Positions 1 through 9,435 are shown, numbered from the stretch's first letter. The stretch: DNA of 64,000 bases from an uncultured Siphonobacter sp. (GCA_913775095.1 CAJYIW010000004.1:124001-188000); one strand, 5' to 3'. The notes: a model not told the origin generated them from the sequence alone. Numbers and translations are program-made.

Positions 1-865
1 TGGTGCAGAATTGTCCCGTTCCCAGTGTTAAGGAAGATACATAATTCTGAGCTAACGCCGCTCCCTGCTGTTTCAGGATCTGGGGTAAGAAGAAGACTGG
101 GTTCGTACTGCCCATTTCGGCGTACACCGGAATGGGCTCGGGACGTTGATTGGCCGCATCGAACAGAGCTTTACCGCCCTGAAATGATCCTGTAAAGCCA
201 ATGGCTTTGATGGAAGGATGACGAACCAGGTCCAGCCCGGTGGCCGTGGTGCGACCCTGAATCAACTGGAAGGTGTCTTTCGGAACGCCCGTTATTTCAA
301 TTGCTTTCCGAATGGCCTGGGCCACCAGTTCAGACGTGCCGGGATGGGCAGGATGGGCCTTTACCACCACGGGGCAACCCGCAGCCAGAGCTGAAGCCGT
401 ATCGCCACCCGCTACTGAAAACGCCAGGGGAAAGTTACTGGCCCCGAAAATACCTACCGGACCGAGGGGCCGCAGCATTTGCCGCAAATCAGGACGTGGC
501 AAAGGCTGACGCTCGGGCAGAGCCGGATCAATGCGGGCTTCTACCCAGGAACCCTCCCGCAGGTAACTGGCAAACAGGCGTAACTGTCCCGTAGTACGGC
601 CTCTTTCTCCCGTCAGACGGGCCAGCGGTAAAGCTGTTTCGGCATGGGCCCGTTGCAGGAGTTCATCGCCCAATGCTTCGATCTGACGGGCCATTTCTTC
701 TAAAAAATCAGCTTTGGCTGACCCGGAAAGCAATCGGTATTCGGCAAAAGCCTGGGCCGCCCGAAGTCCGGCTTCGTTTATTTCCTGAGACGTAGATTCC
801 TGAAAAACACCCGGTAAAGATTCGCCCGTAGCGGGATTAATGGCTTGAAAATCAGATTCATTCAT
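1..865 (-). CDS. NADP-type aldehyde dehydrogenase, probable 2-oxoglutarate semialdehyde dehydrogenase (C-terminus missing)
   Basis: The gene starts at the ATG at 863-865 (MNESDFQAINPATGES) and leaves the window on the left after about 288 codons. Visible parts are the N-terminal NAD(P)-binding half, the cofactor-binding FTGSFQGG motif, the general-base Glu in YAEMGSTNPVF and, right at the edge, GTGQFCT with the catalytic Cys. NPATGE at the start and AEMGSTNPVF are typical of the 2,5-dioxovalerate (2-oxoglutarate semialdehyde) dehydrogenase branch. It is the last gene seen in the hydroxyproline operon, only 12 bp after its upstream neighbour. The inferred role is the final step, oxidising 2-oxoglutarate semialdehyde to 2-oxoglutarate. 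The family call is firm; the substrate rests on the operon and on branch-like motifs. Confidence 0.85.
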   Translation of the reverse strand, partial: MNESDFQAINPATGESLPGVFQESTSQEINEAGLRAAQAFAEYRLLSGSAKADFLEEMARQIEALGDELLQRAHAETALPLARLTGERGRTTGQLRLFASYLREGSWVEARIDPALPERQPLPRPDLRQMLRPLGPVGIFGASNFPLAFSVAGGDTASALAAGCPVVVKAHPAHPGTSELVAQAIRKAIEITGVPKDTFQLIQGRTTATGLDLVRHPSIKAIGFTGSFQGGKALFDAANQRPEPIPVYAEMGSTNPVFFLPQILKQQGAALAQNYVSSLTLGTGQFCT

Positions 866-877
866 AAGTTCAGATGA

Positions 878-2590
878 TTACTTATTAATCGTATAAAACC
901 GCCAGCTGGTTTTAAAATCCTTCTGAAGCGGCTGTTTCGTAAGCAAAGCCCGAATGAATTCCACGGGCAATTGATTGAGTTGCAATATAGAATCATGAAA
1001 TTGTTTGTCCGTCATTTTTCCACTGTCTACCAATTCTTTTCGCAGGGCTACAAACTGCAAACCACCCACCATATAGGCCAGCTGATACAGCGGTTCGTAC
1101 CCTCCAATGAACGAACGACGGACTTCCCCTTCGGCATTCGCCCGCTCGTGCCCGACCCGATCCACCAGAAAGTCGATGCACTGCTGCGGCGTCCATTTGC
1201 CGAGGTGATAATTGAGCGAAAAGATAATCCGGGCACAGCGGTGCATCCGCCAGAAGAGCATCCCGATTTTGTCTTCGGGGGACTGAGGAAACCCTTTGTC
1301 CCACAGCACCATTTCCCAGTATAAAGACCAGCCTTCAATCCAGAACGGCGAGTTAAAGCGACGGCGATGCGTCTCGAAACGGTTATTCATAAACTGTTGC
1401 AGGTGATGCCCGGCGATGAGTTCGTGGTGAACCGTCGAGCGGGAAAAATGGGGGTTATTCCCCCGCATGCTCATCAGTTTATCGGCGTGTTCCATACTCG
1501 CCGTCGGGTAAGAGATCAGGATTTGTTCCCCTCCCAGAAAAAAGGGATTCACCAGTTGACGCTCGGGCGTCATCATGCCCATTCGCCAGGTTTCTTCGGC
1601 CAGCGGCGGAATGGTGACCAGGTCGTGTTTTTTGAGAAAATCAACCGATTCGTTATACAATCGCAGAATTAACTCCGGTTGTTTACCCACGGGAACGTAG
1701 CTGTTTTTGACTTTCTCCTGAGCCGCCCGCCAGTTTTCACCAAAGCCCATTTCCTTACTGGCTTTCAGTAATTCCCTGTCGCACCAGGCAAATTCCTGAT
1801 TAGCAATGGCCAGTAATTCTTCGGGTGAATAAGGAATGTATTCCAGCTTTAACTGACGGATTAATTCATCACGACCCACCGCAACGCCCTGAATACCGCT
1901 GCCGTCGTTAGCCATCGTACCGAGTTGGACTTTGGGCTGAAAGAATTTCGTTAATTTCTCCAGTTGTTCATTCAATCGCGGATAAGGTTTTTCCATCCAC
2001 CACGTAAACATTGGATCGTATTGATTGTAAAATTCAAAAACGCTTCGGATGGCTTGTTGTAACCCTTTGGTCGTCTCTTCCGCCCGGCTTGCCAGTAAAG
2101 GGTTCATCGTTTTCATTTCCCCCAATTTCTTTTCAGCCTGAGCCACCTGAGCCGTCCAGCTTTCAAACTCACGGGCCAGATCTTCTGAATTCAGGTAAAT
2201 GCCTCTCCGGCGTTTTTTCTCCAGGGCATACATCGGTTCGGCAAAAGGAAACCAGTCTTTAATTTGCTCGGATTCTTTTTCTGCCGTGGCGTATTCCCGC
2301 AACTCTTCTTCCAGATCCCGACGAAACAACAGGTAATCGACCTGATTATTAGGCGTTAACTGCTTAAAATTCAATGCATTCAACCGGGCGATGTACTCCT
2401 GATTCAATTCTTTCAGCCGCTGGCGGCGTTCGGGCGAGTTGGCAATCACGTAAAAACGACGCAAACTGCCTTTATCGGCTTCATACTGGATCATATGCTG
2501 GCTCAACTGCGTAGGATCCGTCGGCGTTTGAGCCTTACTTAAAGAACTTAGCAATAGGCCAATCAGCAGAAGACAACGAGTCAGAGACAT
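878..2590 (-). CDS. DUF885 family exported putative metallopeptidase
   Basis: A 570-residue protein with an N-terminal signal peptide (about residues 1-20, cleavage after SLSKA). The hallmark is HHELIAGHHLQ at residues 388-398, with His388/His389, Glu390 and His395/His396 forming an HExxxHH-like putative zinc site typical of DUF885 proteins. The rest is mostly helical with charged stretches, as expected for this family, and the length is normal. It lies 29 bp downstream of an S9 peptidase gene and 12 bp upstream of the semialdehyde dehydrogenase gene, inside the hydroxyproline operon. DUF885 biochemistry is poorly known. I infer a peptidase acting outside the cytoplasm on peptides that feed the pathway; the exact substrate is unknown. 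Confidence 0.85.
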   Translation of the reverse strand: MSLTRCLLLIGLLLSSLSKAQTPTDPTQLSQHMIQYEADKGSLRRFYVIANSPERRQRLKELNQEYIARLNALNFKQLTPNNQVDYLLFRRDLEEELREYATAEKESEQIKDWFPFAEPMYALEKKRRRGIYLNSEDLAREFESWTAQVAQAEKKLGEMKTMNPLLASRAEETTKGLQQAIRSVFEFYNQYDPMFTWWMEKPYPRLNEQLEKLTKFFQPKVQLGTMANDGSGIQGVAVGRDELIRQLKLEYIPYSPEELLAIANQEFAWCDRELLKASKEMGFGENWRAAQEKVKNSYVPVGKQPELILRLYNESVDFLKKHDLVTIPPLAEETWRMGMMTPERQLVNPFFLGGEQILISYPTASMEHADKLMSMRGNNPHFSRSTVHHELIAGHHLQQFMNNRFETHRRRFNSPFWIEGWSLYWEMVLWDKGFPQSPEDKIGMLFWRMHRCARIIFSLNYHLGKWTPQQCIDFLVDRVGHERANAEGEVRRSFIGGYEPLYQLAYMVGGLQFVALRKELVDSGKMTDKQFHDSILQLNQLPVEFIRALLTKQPLQKDFKTSWRFYTINK

Positions 2591-2619
2591 AGCTTATACG
2601 TGGTTAAGAGTAAGAAAAA

Positions 2620-4881
2620 CTATCGCTGTTGACGAGCTGTTTTCGTGGATTTTTCAGGACCTGGTACGGTAGTGTCCTTCGCATTCCAGCGGGGCGGCTG
2701 CACGTTCAGCAAATGCTGCACGAAAAAATCCCGGCGTTTGCGTTCGCCGTATTCTCCACCCGAGGAATGCCCCATATTGGGTACGACTACCAACTGAAAT
2801 TCTTTATTCGCCTTAATCAGAGCATCGGCCAGCTGATAGGTTGACGAGGGATCGACGTTATCATCCATTTCGCCCAAAATCAGCATGAGATTCCCCTGTA
2901 ACTGGTCGGCGTGCGTAACGTTGGAACAATCGGCATAATGCGGGCCAACGGGGTAACCCATCCACTGCTCATTCCACCAGATTTTATCCATGCGGTTATC
3001 GTGGCAACCGCAGGACGAAACGGCGACTTTGTAGAATTCAGGGTGAAACAGAACCGCTCCCGCCGAACTTTGTCCGCCCGCCGAAGTGCCGTAGATGCCC
3101 ACCCGGTCCAGATCCATGAAGGGATACTTTTTAGCGGCCGCCTGCATCCACAGAATCCGATCCGGGAACCCGGCATCTTTCAGGTTTTGCCAGCAGACAT
3201 CGTGGAAGGCTTTGGAACGGTTGGACGTCCCCATCCCATCAATCTGAACAACGATGAAGCCCAGTTCGGCCAGTTCATGCAAGGCGGTGTTTGTTGTAAA
3301 CGATTTGGGAACGAAGGAATCGTGGGGACCGGCATAGATCATCTCAATGACCGGATACCTGCGGGATGGATTGAAATTCGTCGGGCGAATAATCATCCCG
3401 TAAATGTCGGTTTGCTGGTCACGGCCTTTGGCCACAAAGGGCTCGGGAGCTTTCCAGCCCGATTTTTCCCAGGCGGAAAGATCGGCTTTTTCCAGCGTTG
3501 AAATAATCGAGCCGTCTTTACTGCTCCGCAGCACCGTTACCGGAGCCTGATTAATTCGGGAATACGTGTCAATGAAGCTTTCGTAATCATCCGAAAAGGT
3601 AACTTCGTGATTCGCCGGTTCGGGAGTCAGACTTTTTAGTCCTGAACCATCAAAATTAATTTGGTAATAGTGCTGGTAATAAGGATCTTCTCCGGCATTC
3701 ATCCCGCTGGCGGAAAAGAGAACGGTGCGGTTTTTGTCATCCACATGCATAACCCGGCGAACCACCCAGTCTCCTTTCGTAATCTGGTTTTTAACCTGTC
3801 CGGTGGCGGCATCGTAGAGGTATAAGTGATTCCAGCCATCCCGTTCGGAAGCCCAGATGATTTCTTTTTCGTCGGCTACATCCTGCCGGAATCGTTTGCC
3901 GCTGTAACTGAAAAAGGTCCTGCATTTTTCTTCAATTACGGGCCGGATGGCTCCATCGGCGGCATTAACCTCCAGCACCCGATACATCTGATGCCCCCGC
4001 TGATTGTATTCGAGCGTAAAGCTCTTACTGTCTTTTCGCCACTGCGGACGCGATAAATCGTATTGCCGGGCAATCAAATCCATCGAAATCCGGTATTGTT
4101 TTTTTGACGCGATGTCGAAAAGAGCCGGCTCTGAAAGGGCCAGATTATCACCGGGTTTGGGATAATTTCGCGTTTCCAGTTTAGGCTGTAACTGATCGGA
4201 CGGCGAAGAACGGATCAGGTATAAAAGATGAGGCGTTGGTTTACGAATCTTCACCCCAGCCAGTTTCTTTCCGTCCGGCGACCAGCGAAGATCGCTGCTG
4301 TAGGCATCCCCCGGCGAACCGTCGAAACTCAGGGGCGTTTCTGTCTTTCTTTTTTCGTCCCTCAGGTAAACATTACTGTTTTTTATGGCCGCGGATAAGC
4401 TACTGTCAGGGCTATACGTCCGGCGGGTTTCGTCCTCTTCCCATCGCTCGCCCCAGTAACGACCGGAAGGCACCTCGCCTTTTTTATGTAATCGTCCGTC
4501 TTCAAGGGTCCAGCGGACATTTTCGGCCACGAAGGAATAACCCTTATCCGTGGGTTTTAAGTTTTGGAGTGAAAGCTCGTACGCGGAAATGGTTTTACCT
4601 ACCTGAGCACTGAGTTGTTTAGCCAGTTCTTCCTGATTAAAAGCAGATTCCCGCTTACCCGTTTTCCGGTTCACCTGAATATATTCCCGACCTTTGGGGG
4701 TCTGAATGGTATAGACCACTCGCTGGTTATTGTCCTGCCAGCTGGTCTGCCTGGGAATGTAATAAGCTTTATCGGTCCACTGTTTTTTCAGGGCCTGACT
4801 TCGCTGATAATCCGCCAGTGTACCCTGAGCACAAAGTTGCTGAACGGAAAATAAGGCCAGAATAAGAAAGGTATAACGCAT
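2620..4881 (-). CDS. S9 family (DPP IV-like) exported serine peptidase
   Basis: A 753-residue protein with a short signal peptide (LFSVQQLCAQ). Residues about 70-480 form the DPP IV N-terminal beta-propeller, with repeats such as DLRWSPDGKKLAGV and IIWASERDGWNHLYLY. The C-terminal alpha/beta hydrolase domain carries the triad: Ser600 in GTSAGGQS, Asp674 in GEMDDNVDP and His705 in NMGHSSGG. Enzymes of this type usually remove X-Pro dipeptides or cleave after Pro. It sits between the D-hydroxyproline dehydrogenase and DUF885 genes with gaps of 27 and 29 bp, so it is probably co-transcribed and may release hydroxyproline from Pro/Hyp-rich peptides. The C-terminal tail of about 25 residues is polar and looks disordered. 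Family assignment is secure; the substrate is inferred. Confidence 0.92.
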   Translation of the reverse strand: MRYTFLILALFSVQQLCAQGTLADYQRSQALKKQWTDKAYYIPRQTSWQDNNQRVVYTIQTPKGREYIQVNRKTGKRESAFNQEELAKQLSAQVGKTISAYELSLQNLKPTDKGYSFVAENVRWTLEDGRLHKKGEVPSGRYWGERWEEDETRRTYSPDSSLSAAIKNSNVYLRDEKRKTETPLSFDGSPGDAYSSDLRWSPDGKKLAGVKIRKPTPHLLYLIRSSPSDQLQPKLETRNYPKPGDNLALSEPALFDIASKKQYRISMDLIARQYDLSRPQWRKDSKSFTLEYNQRGHQMYRVLEVNAADGAIRPVIEEKCRTFFSYSGKRFRQDVADEKEIIWASERDGWNHLYLYDAATGQVKNQITKGDWVVRRVMHVDDKNRTVLFSASGMNAGEDPYYQHYYQINFDGSGLKSLTPEPANHEVTFSDDYESFIDTYSRINQAPVTVLRSSKDGSIISTLEKADLSAWEKSGWKAPEPFVAKGRDQQTDIYGMIIRPTNFNPSRRYPVIEMIYAGPHDSFVPKSFTTNTALHELAELGFIVVQIDGMGTSNRSKAFHDVCWQNLKDAGFPDRILWMQAAAKKYPFMDLDRVGIYGTSAGGQSSAGAVLFHPEFYKVAVSSCGCHDNRMDKIWWNEQWMGYPVGPHYADCSNVTHADQLQGNLMLILGEMDDNVDPSSTYQLADALIKANKEFQLVVVPNMGHSSGGEYGERKRRDFFVQHLLNVQPPRWNAKDTTVPGPEKSTKTARQQR

Positions 4882-4908
4882 AGAGGCTCGGTAGGTAAAA
4901 TCAAAAAT

Positions 4909-6150
4909 TTAATCAAATCGATTCGGGGCAAATGCGGTCAGGTTCATGCTGAGGGGTTGATCGGTGATTACTTCAGCCACCAGTTTTCCCGTAGCCGGGC
5001 CGAGACTGAGGCCCATCATGCCGTGTCCGGTCGCGATTACTACGTTTTCGTAGTTTCTCAATCGACCCAGGTACGGTAACCCATCAGGAGAACACGGACG
5101 TAATCCTTTCCAGACCTGATCTTTAGCGGGTAACTGAACCGGAATATCCGGGTAATACTGGTTAATAGATTCAGCAATACCCTGTACCCGATTCATGTTG
5201 ACGCTCATGTCGGTTCCGGCAATTTCCATGGTGCCGGCGAAACGTAAATCTCCGCCCATTGGCGTGGCCGTAGCCCGGGCCTCCAGCATAATGGCCGGAA
5301 CCCGTACGTTCTGCTTTACGTCTTTTACCATGAAACTATAGCCTTTGCCGCCCTGCAAGGGTAAAGACAACTGCAATTGCTTAACGATTTCAGAAGACCA
5401 GGCTCCTCCGGCAATGACAATTTCGTCCACTGGAAAAGCCCCGGCGGTTGTTTCGATAGCCGTCACGCGAGAACCCTGTCTCGTGAAACCCGTTACTTCT
5501 CGGGCTTCCTTAAACGCAACGCCCGAGTGTTTCAGATGACTAATGAGCGAAGACATGACCTGCGTTGGAACGACCTGAGCATCACCGGGGTAATAGACCG
5601 CACCCGCTACGGTTACCCGAACATCCGGCTCCAGAGCCTGCACCTGATCGGGATTTAGTAACTGAGCCTCAATACCGGCGGCGTTCGCCACGTCGGCTTC
5701 GTGCTGCATTTCGTGGGCAGCCGAAGGCGTTTTGAAAAGCATCAGTAAGCCCCGCTCGTGCCAGCCCATGTCCAGCGTATCGGCCATTTGCTGATACAAA
5801 GTCTTGCTTAGCAGACTGATGTCCCGCAGGGCCGGAATGGATGCTTCGACGTGCTTCTCGGTAGAGTGCTTGTAAAACAGCCAGCCCCATTTCATCAGAT
5901 CGGCATTGAGCCGGGGTTTGACGTAAAAAGGACTTTTCGAATCCAGCATCCAGCGTAAGCCCTTGGCAATCATGCCGGGCTGGGCCAGCGGAATAATATG
6001 ACTGGGAACGATCATCCCGGCATTGCCGTAGGAACATCCATCGGCAATGACCGTCTGATCGAAAATCGTCACCTGATAACCCGCCTGTTGCAGGTAATAG
6101 GCCGAACTTAGACCAATGATGCCGCCTCCCACAATTCCAACGTGTTTCAT
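4909..6150 (-). CDS. FAD-dependent D-amino acid dehydrogenase (DadA-like), probable D-hydroxyproline dehydrogenase
   Basis: A 413-residue DAO-family flavoprotein without a signal peptide. The N-terminus has the FAD-binding GGGIIGLSSAYYLQQAGY motif, and the C-terminus has RPCSPDGLPYLGR and ATGHGMMGLSLGPATGK, typical of DadA and its relatives. The gene is 24 bp downstream of the 4-hydroxyproline epimerase gene, which makes cis-4-hydroxy-D-proline. The expected reaction is its oxidation to 1-pyrroline-4-hydroxy-2-carboxylate, with electrons passed to the respiratory chain. A plain D-alanine dehydrogenase could look the same in sequence, so the substrate depends on the neighbourhood (epimerase, deaminase, semialdehyde dehydrogenase), which is a strong context. 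Confidence 0.88.
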   Translation of the reverse strand: MKHVGIVGGGIIGLSSAYYLQQAGYQVTIFDQTVIADGCSYGNAGMIVPSHIIPLAQPGMIAKGLRWMLDSKSPFYVKPRLNADLMKWGWLFYKHSTEKHVEASIPALRDISLLSKTLYQQMADTLDMGWHERGLLMLFKTPSAAHEMQHEADVANAAGIEAQLLNPDQVQALEPDVRVTVAGAVYYPGDAQVVPTQVMSSLISHLKHSGVAFKEAREVTGFTRQGSRVTAIETTAGAFPVDEIVIAGGAWSSEIVKQLQLSLPLQGGKGYSFMVKDVKQNVRVPAIMLEARATATPMGGDLRFAGTMEIAGTDMSVNMNRVQGIAESINQYYPDIPVQLPAKDQVWKGLRPCSPDGLPYLGRLRNYENVVIATGHGMMGLSLGPATGKLVAEVITDQPLSMNLTAFAPNRFD

Positions 6151-6174
6151 ACGCGTATGGCCTGATTTTGGTGG

Positions 6175-7182
6175 TTAAATAACCTGAAAACCAAATCCGT
6201 AAGGATCGTCTTCGTCAATGATGAGGTGATTGTATCCGTGAATTCTCGCCCAGCCTTCAATGCTCGGCACGATGGCCGGGTGATCGCCCAGCTGGGTTTC
6301 GGCTTCGATGCGTCCGTTGAAAATGGAGCCAATGATGCTTTCGTGCACGAAGACGTCGCCAGACTTCAGCTTTCCTTTGGCGTACCACTGAGCCATCCGG
6401 GCGGATGTACCCGTACCACAGGGCGAACGGTCAATGGCTTTATCTCCGTAGAAAACTGCATTGCGGGCGGTAGAGCTTTCCTGAATGGTTTTTCCCGTCC
6501 AGAGTAAATGGCTCAGGCCGCGAATGGTATCATTTTCCGGGTGAACGAAGCTGTACTTTTCATTCAGTTGTTTCCGCAATACCCGCGACCAGCTCACGAG
6601 CTGATCGGCACTGAAGTGTTCGAGTCCGGGGAAGTTTTCCTGTACGTCTACAATGGCGTAGAAATTACCTCCGTAGGCTACGTCAACGGTTAATTCTCCT
6701 AAATCCGGACAATCTACCGTCAGGTTTTCAGCCGCCAGGTAAGACTTGATGTTGGTGATTTTCACCGAGGTTACCTTACGACCCTCCATGACGTACTCGG
6801 CCCGTACGAGGCCAGCGGGTACTTCCAGATTAAGTACGCCGGGCGTTTTGGGGGTAATGAGGTTCTGCTCAATGGCTACTGTGACCGTCCCAATGGTTCC
6901 GTGACCGCACATGGGCAGGCAACCCGACGTTTCAATGAAAAGTACGCCCGCGTCGTTGGCTGGATCGATGGGGGGATACAGAATACTTCCCGACATCATA
7001 TCGTGGCCCCGGGGCTCAAACATCAGTCCTTTACGAATCCAGTCGTACTCACGCAGAAAATGCTGCCGCTTTTCGCTCATGGAATTTCCCTGCAAAAAGG
7101 GAATACTTCCCCCGGTGACCACCCGAACCGGATTGCCGCAGGTGTGAGCATCAATACAAAAAAAATGATACGCTGTAGACAT
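6175..7182 (-). CDS. lhpA: 4-hydroxyproline 2-epimerase (proline racemase family)
   Basis: A 335-residue proline racemase-family protein. Both catalytic cysteines are present: Cys92 in MCGHGTIG and Cys255 in SPCGTGTSARM. This marks a two-Cys racemase or epimerase rather than trans-3-hydroxyproline dehydratase, which has Thr at the first site. The N-terminal IDAHTCGNPVRVV motif is also typical. It would interconvert trans-4-hydroxy-L-proline and cis-4-hydroxy-D-proline in the cytoplasm, the entry step of the pathway. It lies 34 bp after the DapA-family gene and 24 bp before the dehydrogenase gene. A proline racemase role is possible from sequence alone, but the operon makes hydroxyproline much more likely. 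Confidence 0.9.
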   Translation of the reverse strand: MSTAYHFFCIDAHTCGNPVRVVTGGSIPFLQGNSMSEKRQHFLREYDWIRKGLMFEPRGHDMMSGSILYPPIDPANDAGVLFIETSGCLPMCGHGTIGTVTVAIEQNLITPKTPGVLNLEVPAGLVRAEYVMEGRKVTSVKITNIKSYLAAENLTVDCPDLGELTVDVAYGGNFYAIVDVQENFPGLEHFSADQLVSWSRVLRKQLNEKYSFVHPENDTIRGLSHLLWTGKTIQESSTARNAVFYGDKAIDRSPCGTGTSARMAQWYAKGKLKSGDVFVHESIIGSIFNGRIEAETQLGDHPAIVPSIEGWARIHGYNHLIIDEDDPYGFGFQVI

Positions 7183-7216
7183 GAATTCACTGCATTAATA
7201 AACTCAGAAAAAGAGA

Positions 7217-8128
7217 TTAAGCGAGGGTTAATACGGGGCGGGTGGCCAGTGCTTTGTCGATAATTGCCTGCACGTGAGCACGCTCTTCACCGATCAGGGG
7301 CAACCGGGGAGCCCGAACGTATTCGGAAGCGATACCCGTCGCGGTAGCCGCTAATTTAATGTTCTGAACCAGTTTGGGGTGAATATCCAGTTCGAGTAAA
7401 GGCATGAACCACTTGTAAATTTCCAGAGCTTCGGCCAGTTGTCCCTGCTGAGTCAGATTAAATAAGGTCACGGTTTCTTCGGGGAAGGCATCTACCAAAC
7501 CGCCTACCAGACCATCCGCACCTAACACTACGGCTTCCATGATTAAAGTATCCACGCCACCCATGATTTTGAAGCGATCTCCAAAGGCATTACGCATCCG
7601 AACGATGTTCGTCAGGTCGCGGGTTGATTCTTTTACCGCCTGGATGTTCGGGTATTCCGACAATTCCTGGAACATGGCAATCGTCGTCATGATTTTATAA
7701 TCCACGGGATTGTTGTAAATCATGATGGGTAAGGACGTTGCCTCAGCCACGGTTTTGAAGTATTCAACCGTTTCGCGGGCGTCTGAGTAATAACGCATCG
7801 GAGGTAACAGCATCAGACCGTCGGCACCGTTTGCTTCGGCCTCTTTTGCCCGGGCTACGGCTTCGCGAGTCGCCTGCTCCGCAATGTTCACAATCACGGG
7901 AATTTGTCCCTGCGTTACTTCCTGAGCCGAAGCCAGCAACTCCAGTTTTTCTTCAGGGGTAAGCGTGCTGGCTTCACCCAAAGAACCACCAATGATGATG
8001 CCGGTGATGCCAGCTTTCATCTGAGCAATTATATTTTTCTGGAATAGAGGCAAATCCAGCGTATCTTCAGCAGTGAATGGGGTAAGCATGGCGGGATACA
8101 CACCTTGCCAGGTAACGTTGGTATTCAT
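7217..8128 (-). CDS. DapA-family lyase, probable 1-pyrroline-4-hydroxy-2-carboxylate deaminase
   Basis: A 303-residue class I aldolase-fold protein of the dihydrodipicolinate synthase family. The Schiff-base Lys166 lies in QAVKESTRD, the catalytic-site Tyr138 in IMIYNNP, and the GGSLGEASTL segment matches the substrate-carboxylate loop. It is the first gene of the minus-strand operon. The two neighbouring enzymes make 1-pyrroline-4-hydroxy-2-carboxylate, and the expected reaction is its deamination to 2-oxoglutarate semialdehyde. True DapA would be expected with lysine genes, so the context argues against that. The ATG at 8126-8128 gives a normal N-terminus. Confidence 0.88.
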   Translation of the reverse strand: MNTNVTWQGVYPAMLTPFTAEDTLDLPLFQKNIIAQMKAGITGIIIGGSLGEASTLTPEEKLELLASAQEVTQGQIPVIVNIAEQATREAVARAKEAEANGADGLMLLPPMRYYSDARETVEYFKTVAEATSLPIMIYNNPVDYKIMTTIAMFQELSEYPNIQAVKESTRDLTNIVRMRNAFGDRFKIMGGVDTLIMEAVVLGADGLVGGLVDAFPEETVTLFNLTQQGQLAEALEIYKWFMPLLELDIHPKLVQNIKLAATATGIASEYVRAPRLPLIGEERAHVQAIIDKALATRPVLTLA

Positions 8129-8276
8129 GAGCGTTAATTTTTGGTGATTGATTTAGTCAAAGGTCGGGAACTTGGGGCAAAAGCTGCTCTTAATATTTGA
8201 TTGCCTTTAATACTTTTTTCACTAGTTTTATAGCGTCAATGAGATTATATACTAAATATGTATTATTCTTACCTCT
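8129..8276. promoter_or_regulatory. Divergent control region of the hydroxyproline operon and its AraC-type gene
   Basis: This 148-bp AT-rich gap separates the divergent start codons and must hold promoters for both transcripts. I found no clean TAnnTTTG -7 element on either strand, so no promoter is placed. The regulator is inferred to bind here. Confidence 0.4.
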
Positions 8277-9125
8277 ATGAAACCACTACTGTTCCGGGTG
8301 CCCAGCGTGGACCAGCGGTCATTCCGAGTTCAAATTGACGACGGTCCCACCTTTTATGCTCAGTTGCACTTTCACCCCGAAGTTCAGTTAACGCTGATCG
8401 AACAAGGCGAAGGAACGCTGATTGCAGGCGATCGAATTGATCGTTTTCAGCCTTACGATTTGCTGTTGTTCGGCAGTAACCTTCCCCACGTTCTCCGGAG
8501 CAGTGATTCACACGAGCGGGCGACATCCACCACGATGTTCTTCCTCAACGATTCGCTGGAACAGCACTGGCTGGCCTTCCCCGAAGTGGAGCATTTGCGG
8601 CAGCTGCTTTCAGAGGCCAAGCAGGGGGTGCGACTGCGTTGCCAGGAGCATGATCCCATTATCGACGAATTCCGGCAGTTGTCGCAACAACGTCCTTTTC
8701 ATCAGTTTCTGTTTCTGCTGAAAGTGCTGGATAAGCTCGCCAATCAGGAAGACCGCGAAATTTTATCCAGAACGGCTTACGAACGGCCCAGCCGCCCGGA
8801 CGATCATTACCGGCTTGAACGGGTGTTTTCGTATTTACTGCAAAATTACGCTTCGTCCATTACGCTGGAGGATGTATCGAACGTTGCCAATCTTACCCCC
8901 GGAGCTTTCTGCCGCTTTTTCCGCCAGCATACCCGAAAAACCTTTTCGCATTTGCTCAACGAAATTCGCATTGAGAACGCTTGCCGTTTGCTACGGGAAT
9001 CCAAAGATCCTATGAGTCAGATCGCGGAATCCTGCGGGTACACTAATATGTCCAATTTCAATCGACAATTCAAGGAAATTGTGGGCATGCCGCCGAGTCA
9101 GTACATCCGTACGTACCGGATGTAA
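8277..9125 (+). CDS. AraC-family transcriptional regulator with cupin sensor domain
   Basis: A 282-residue protein. Residues about 15-100 form a cupin-type ligand domain (FHPEVQLTLIEQGEGTLI, then GDRIDRFQPYDLLLFG). The C-terminal 100 residues carry two helix-turn-helix units: LEDVSNVANLTPGAFCRFF and then MSQIAESCGYTNMSNFNRQF followed by the family signature VGMPPSQYIRTYR. It is transcribed away from the hydroxyproline operon across a shared 148-bp region. The layout suggests it controls that operon in response to hydroxyproline or an intermediate. Hydroxyproline clusters in other bacteria also often carry an AraC-type regulator. Ligand and sign of regulation cannot be read from the sequence. 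Confidence 0.9.
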   Translation: MKPLLFRVPSVDQRSFRVQIDDGPTFYAQLHFHPEVQLTLIEQGEGTLIAGDRIDRFQPYDLLLFGSNLPHVLRSSDSHERATSTTMFFLNDSLEQHWLAFPEVEHLRQLLSEAKQGVRLRCQEHDPIIDEFRQLSQQRPFHQFLFLLKVLDKLANQEDREILSRTAYERPSRPDDHYRLERVFSYLLQNYASSITLEDVSNVANLTPGAFCRFFRQHTRKTFSHLLNEIRIENACRLLRESKDPMSQIAESCGYTNMSNFNRQFKEIVGMPPSQYIRTYRM

Positions 9126-9435
9126 CGCTCCCGATTCCATTGTAAGGACCACAAATCCAGGATATAGAGGCCTCAGCGGACGATTGTTTGCAATAAACAA
9201 TTGCCCGTTTTTGTCTCATACACGTTTAGAAAGTTAATTTTGGAGCGTAATCAAAACTTGATTTCTGAGCCAATGCATCAGGAAAACCCGGAAGGCTGGT
9301 TCAAGTATTTATAAACTCTGTTGGGGTTCCGGGAGTTAAGGCTGACGACTCTCCGGATTCACCGATTCAACGTGCAGTAACCCTTACGCGGAAAACCGGG
9401 CTAACCTGAGCAGGAAATTAACTTAAACATATACC
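9126..9435 (+). other. 310-bp leader region of the carbonic anhydrase gene
   Basis: No gene. It holds a good promoter at 9208-9242 and then a leader of about 187 nt with an imperfect hairpin (TCCGGGAGT with ACTCTCCGGA around 9329-9356). No known riboswitch was recognised. Confidence 0.4.
9208..9242 (+). promoter_or_regulatory. Bacteroidota-type promoter of the carbonic anhydrase gene
   Basis: TTTTTG at 9208-9213, a 21-bp spacer, then TAATTTTG at 9235-9242. This matches the TTTG / TAnnTTTG consensus of the primary sigma factor of Bacteroidota. Transcription would start near 9249. Confidence 0.55.
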
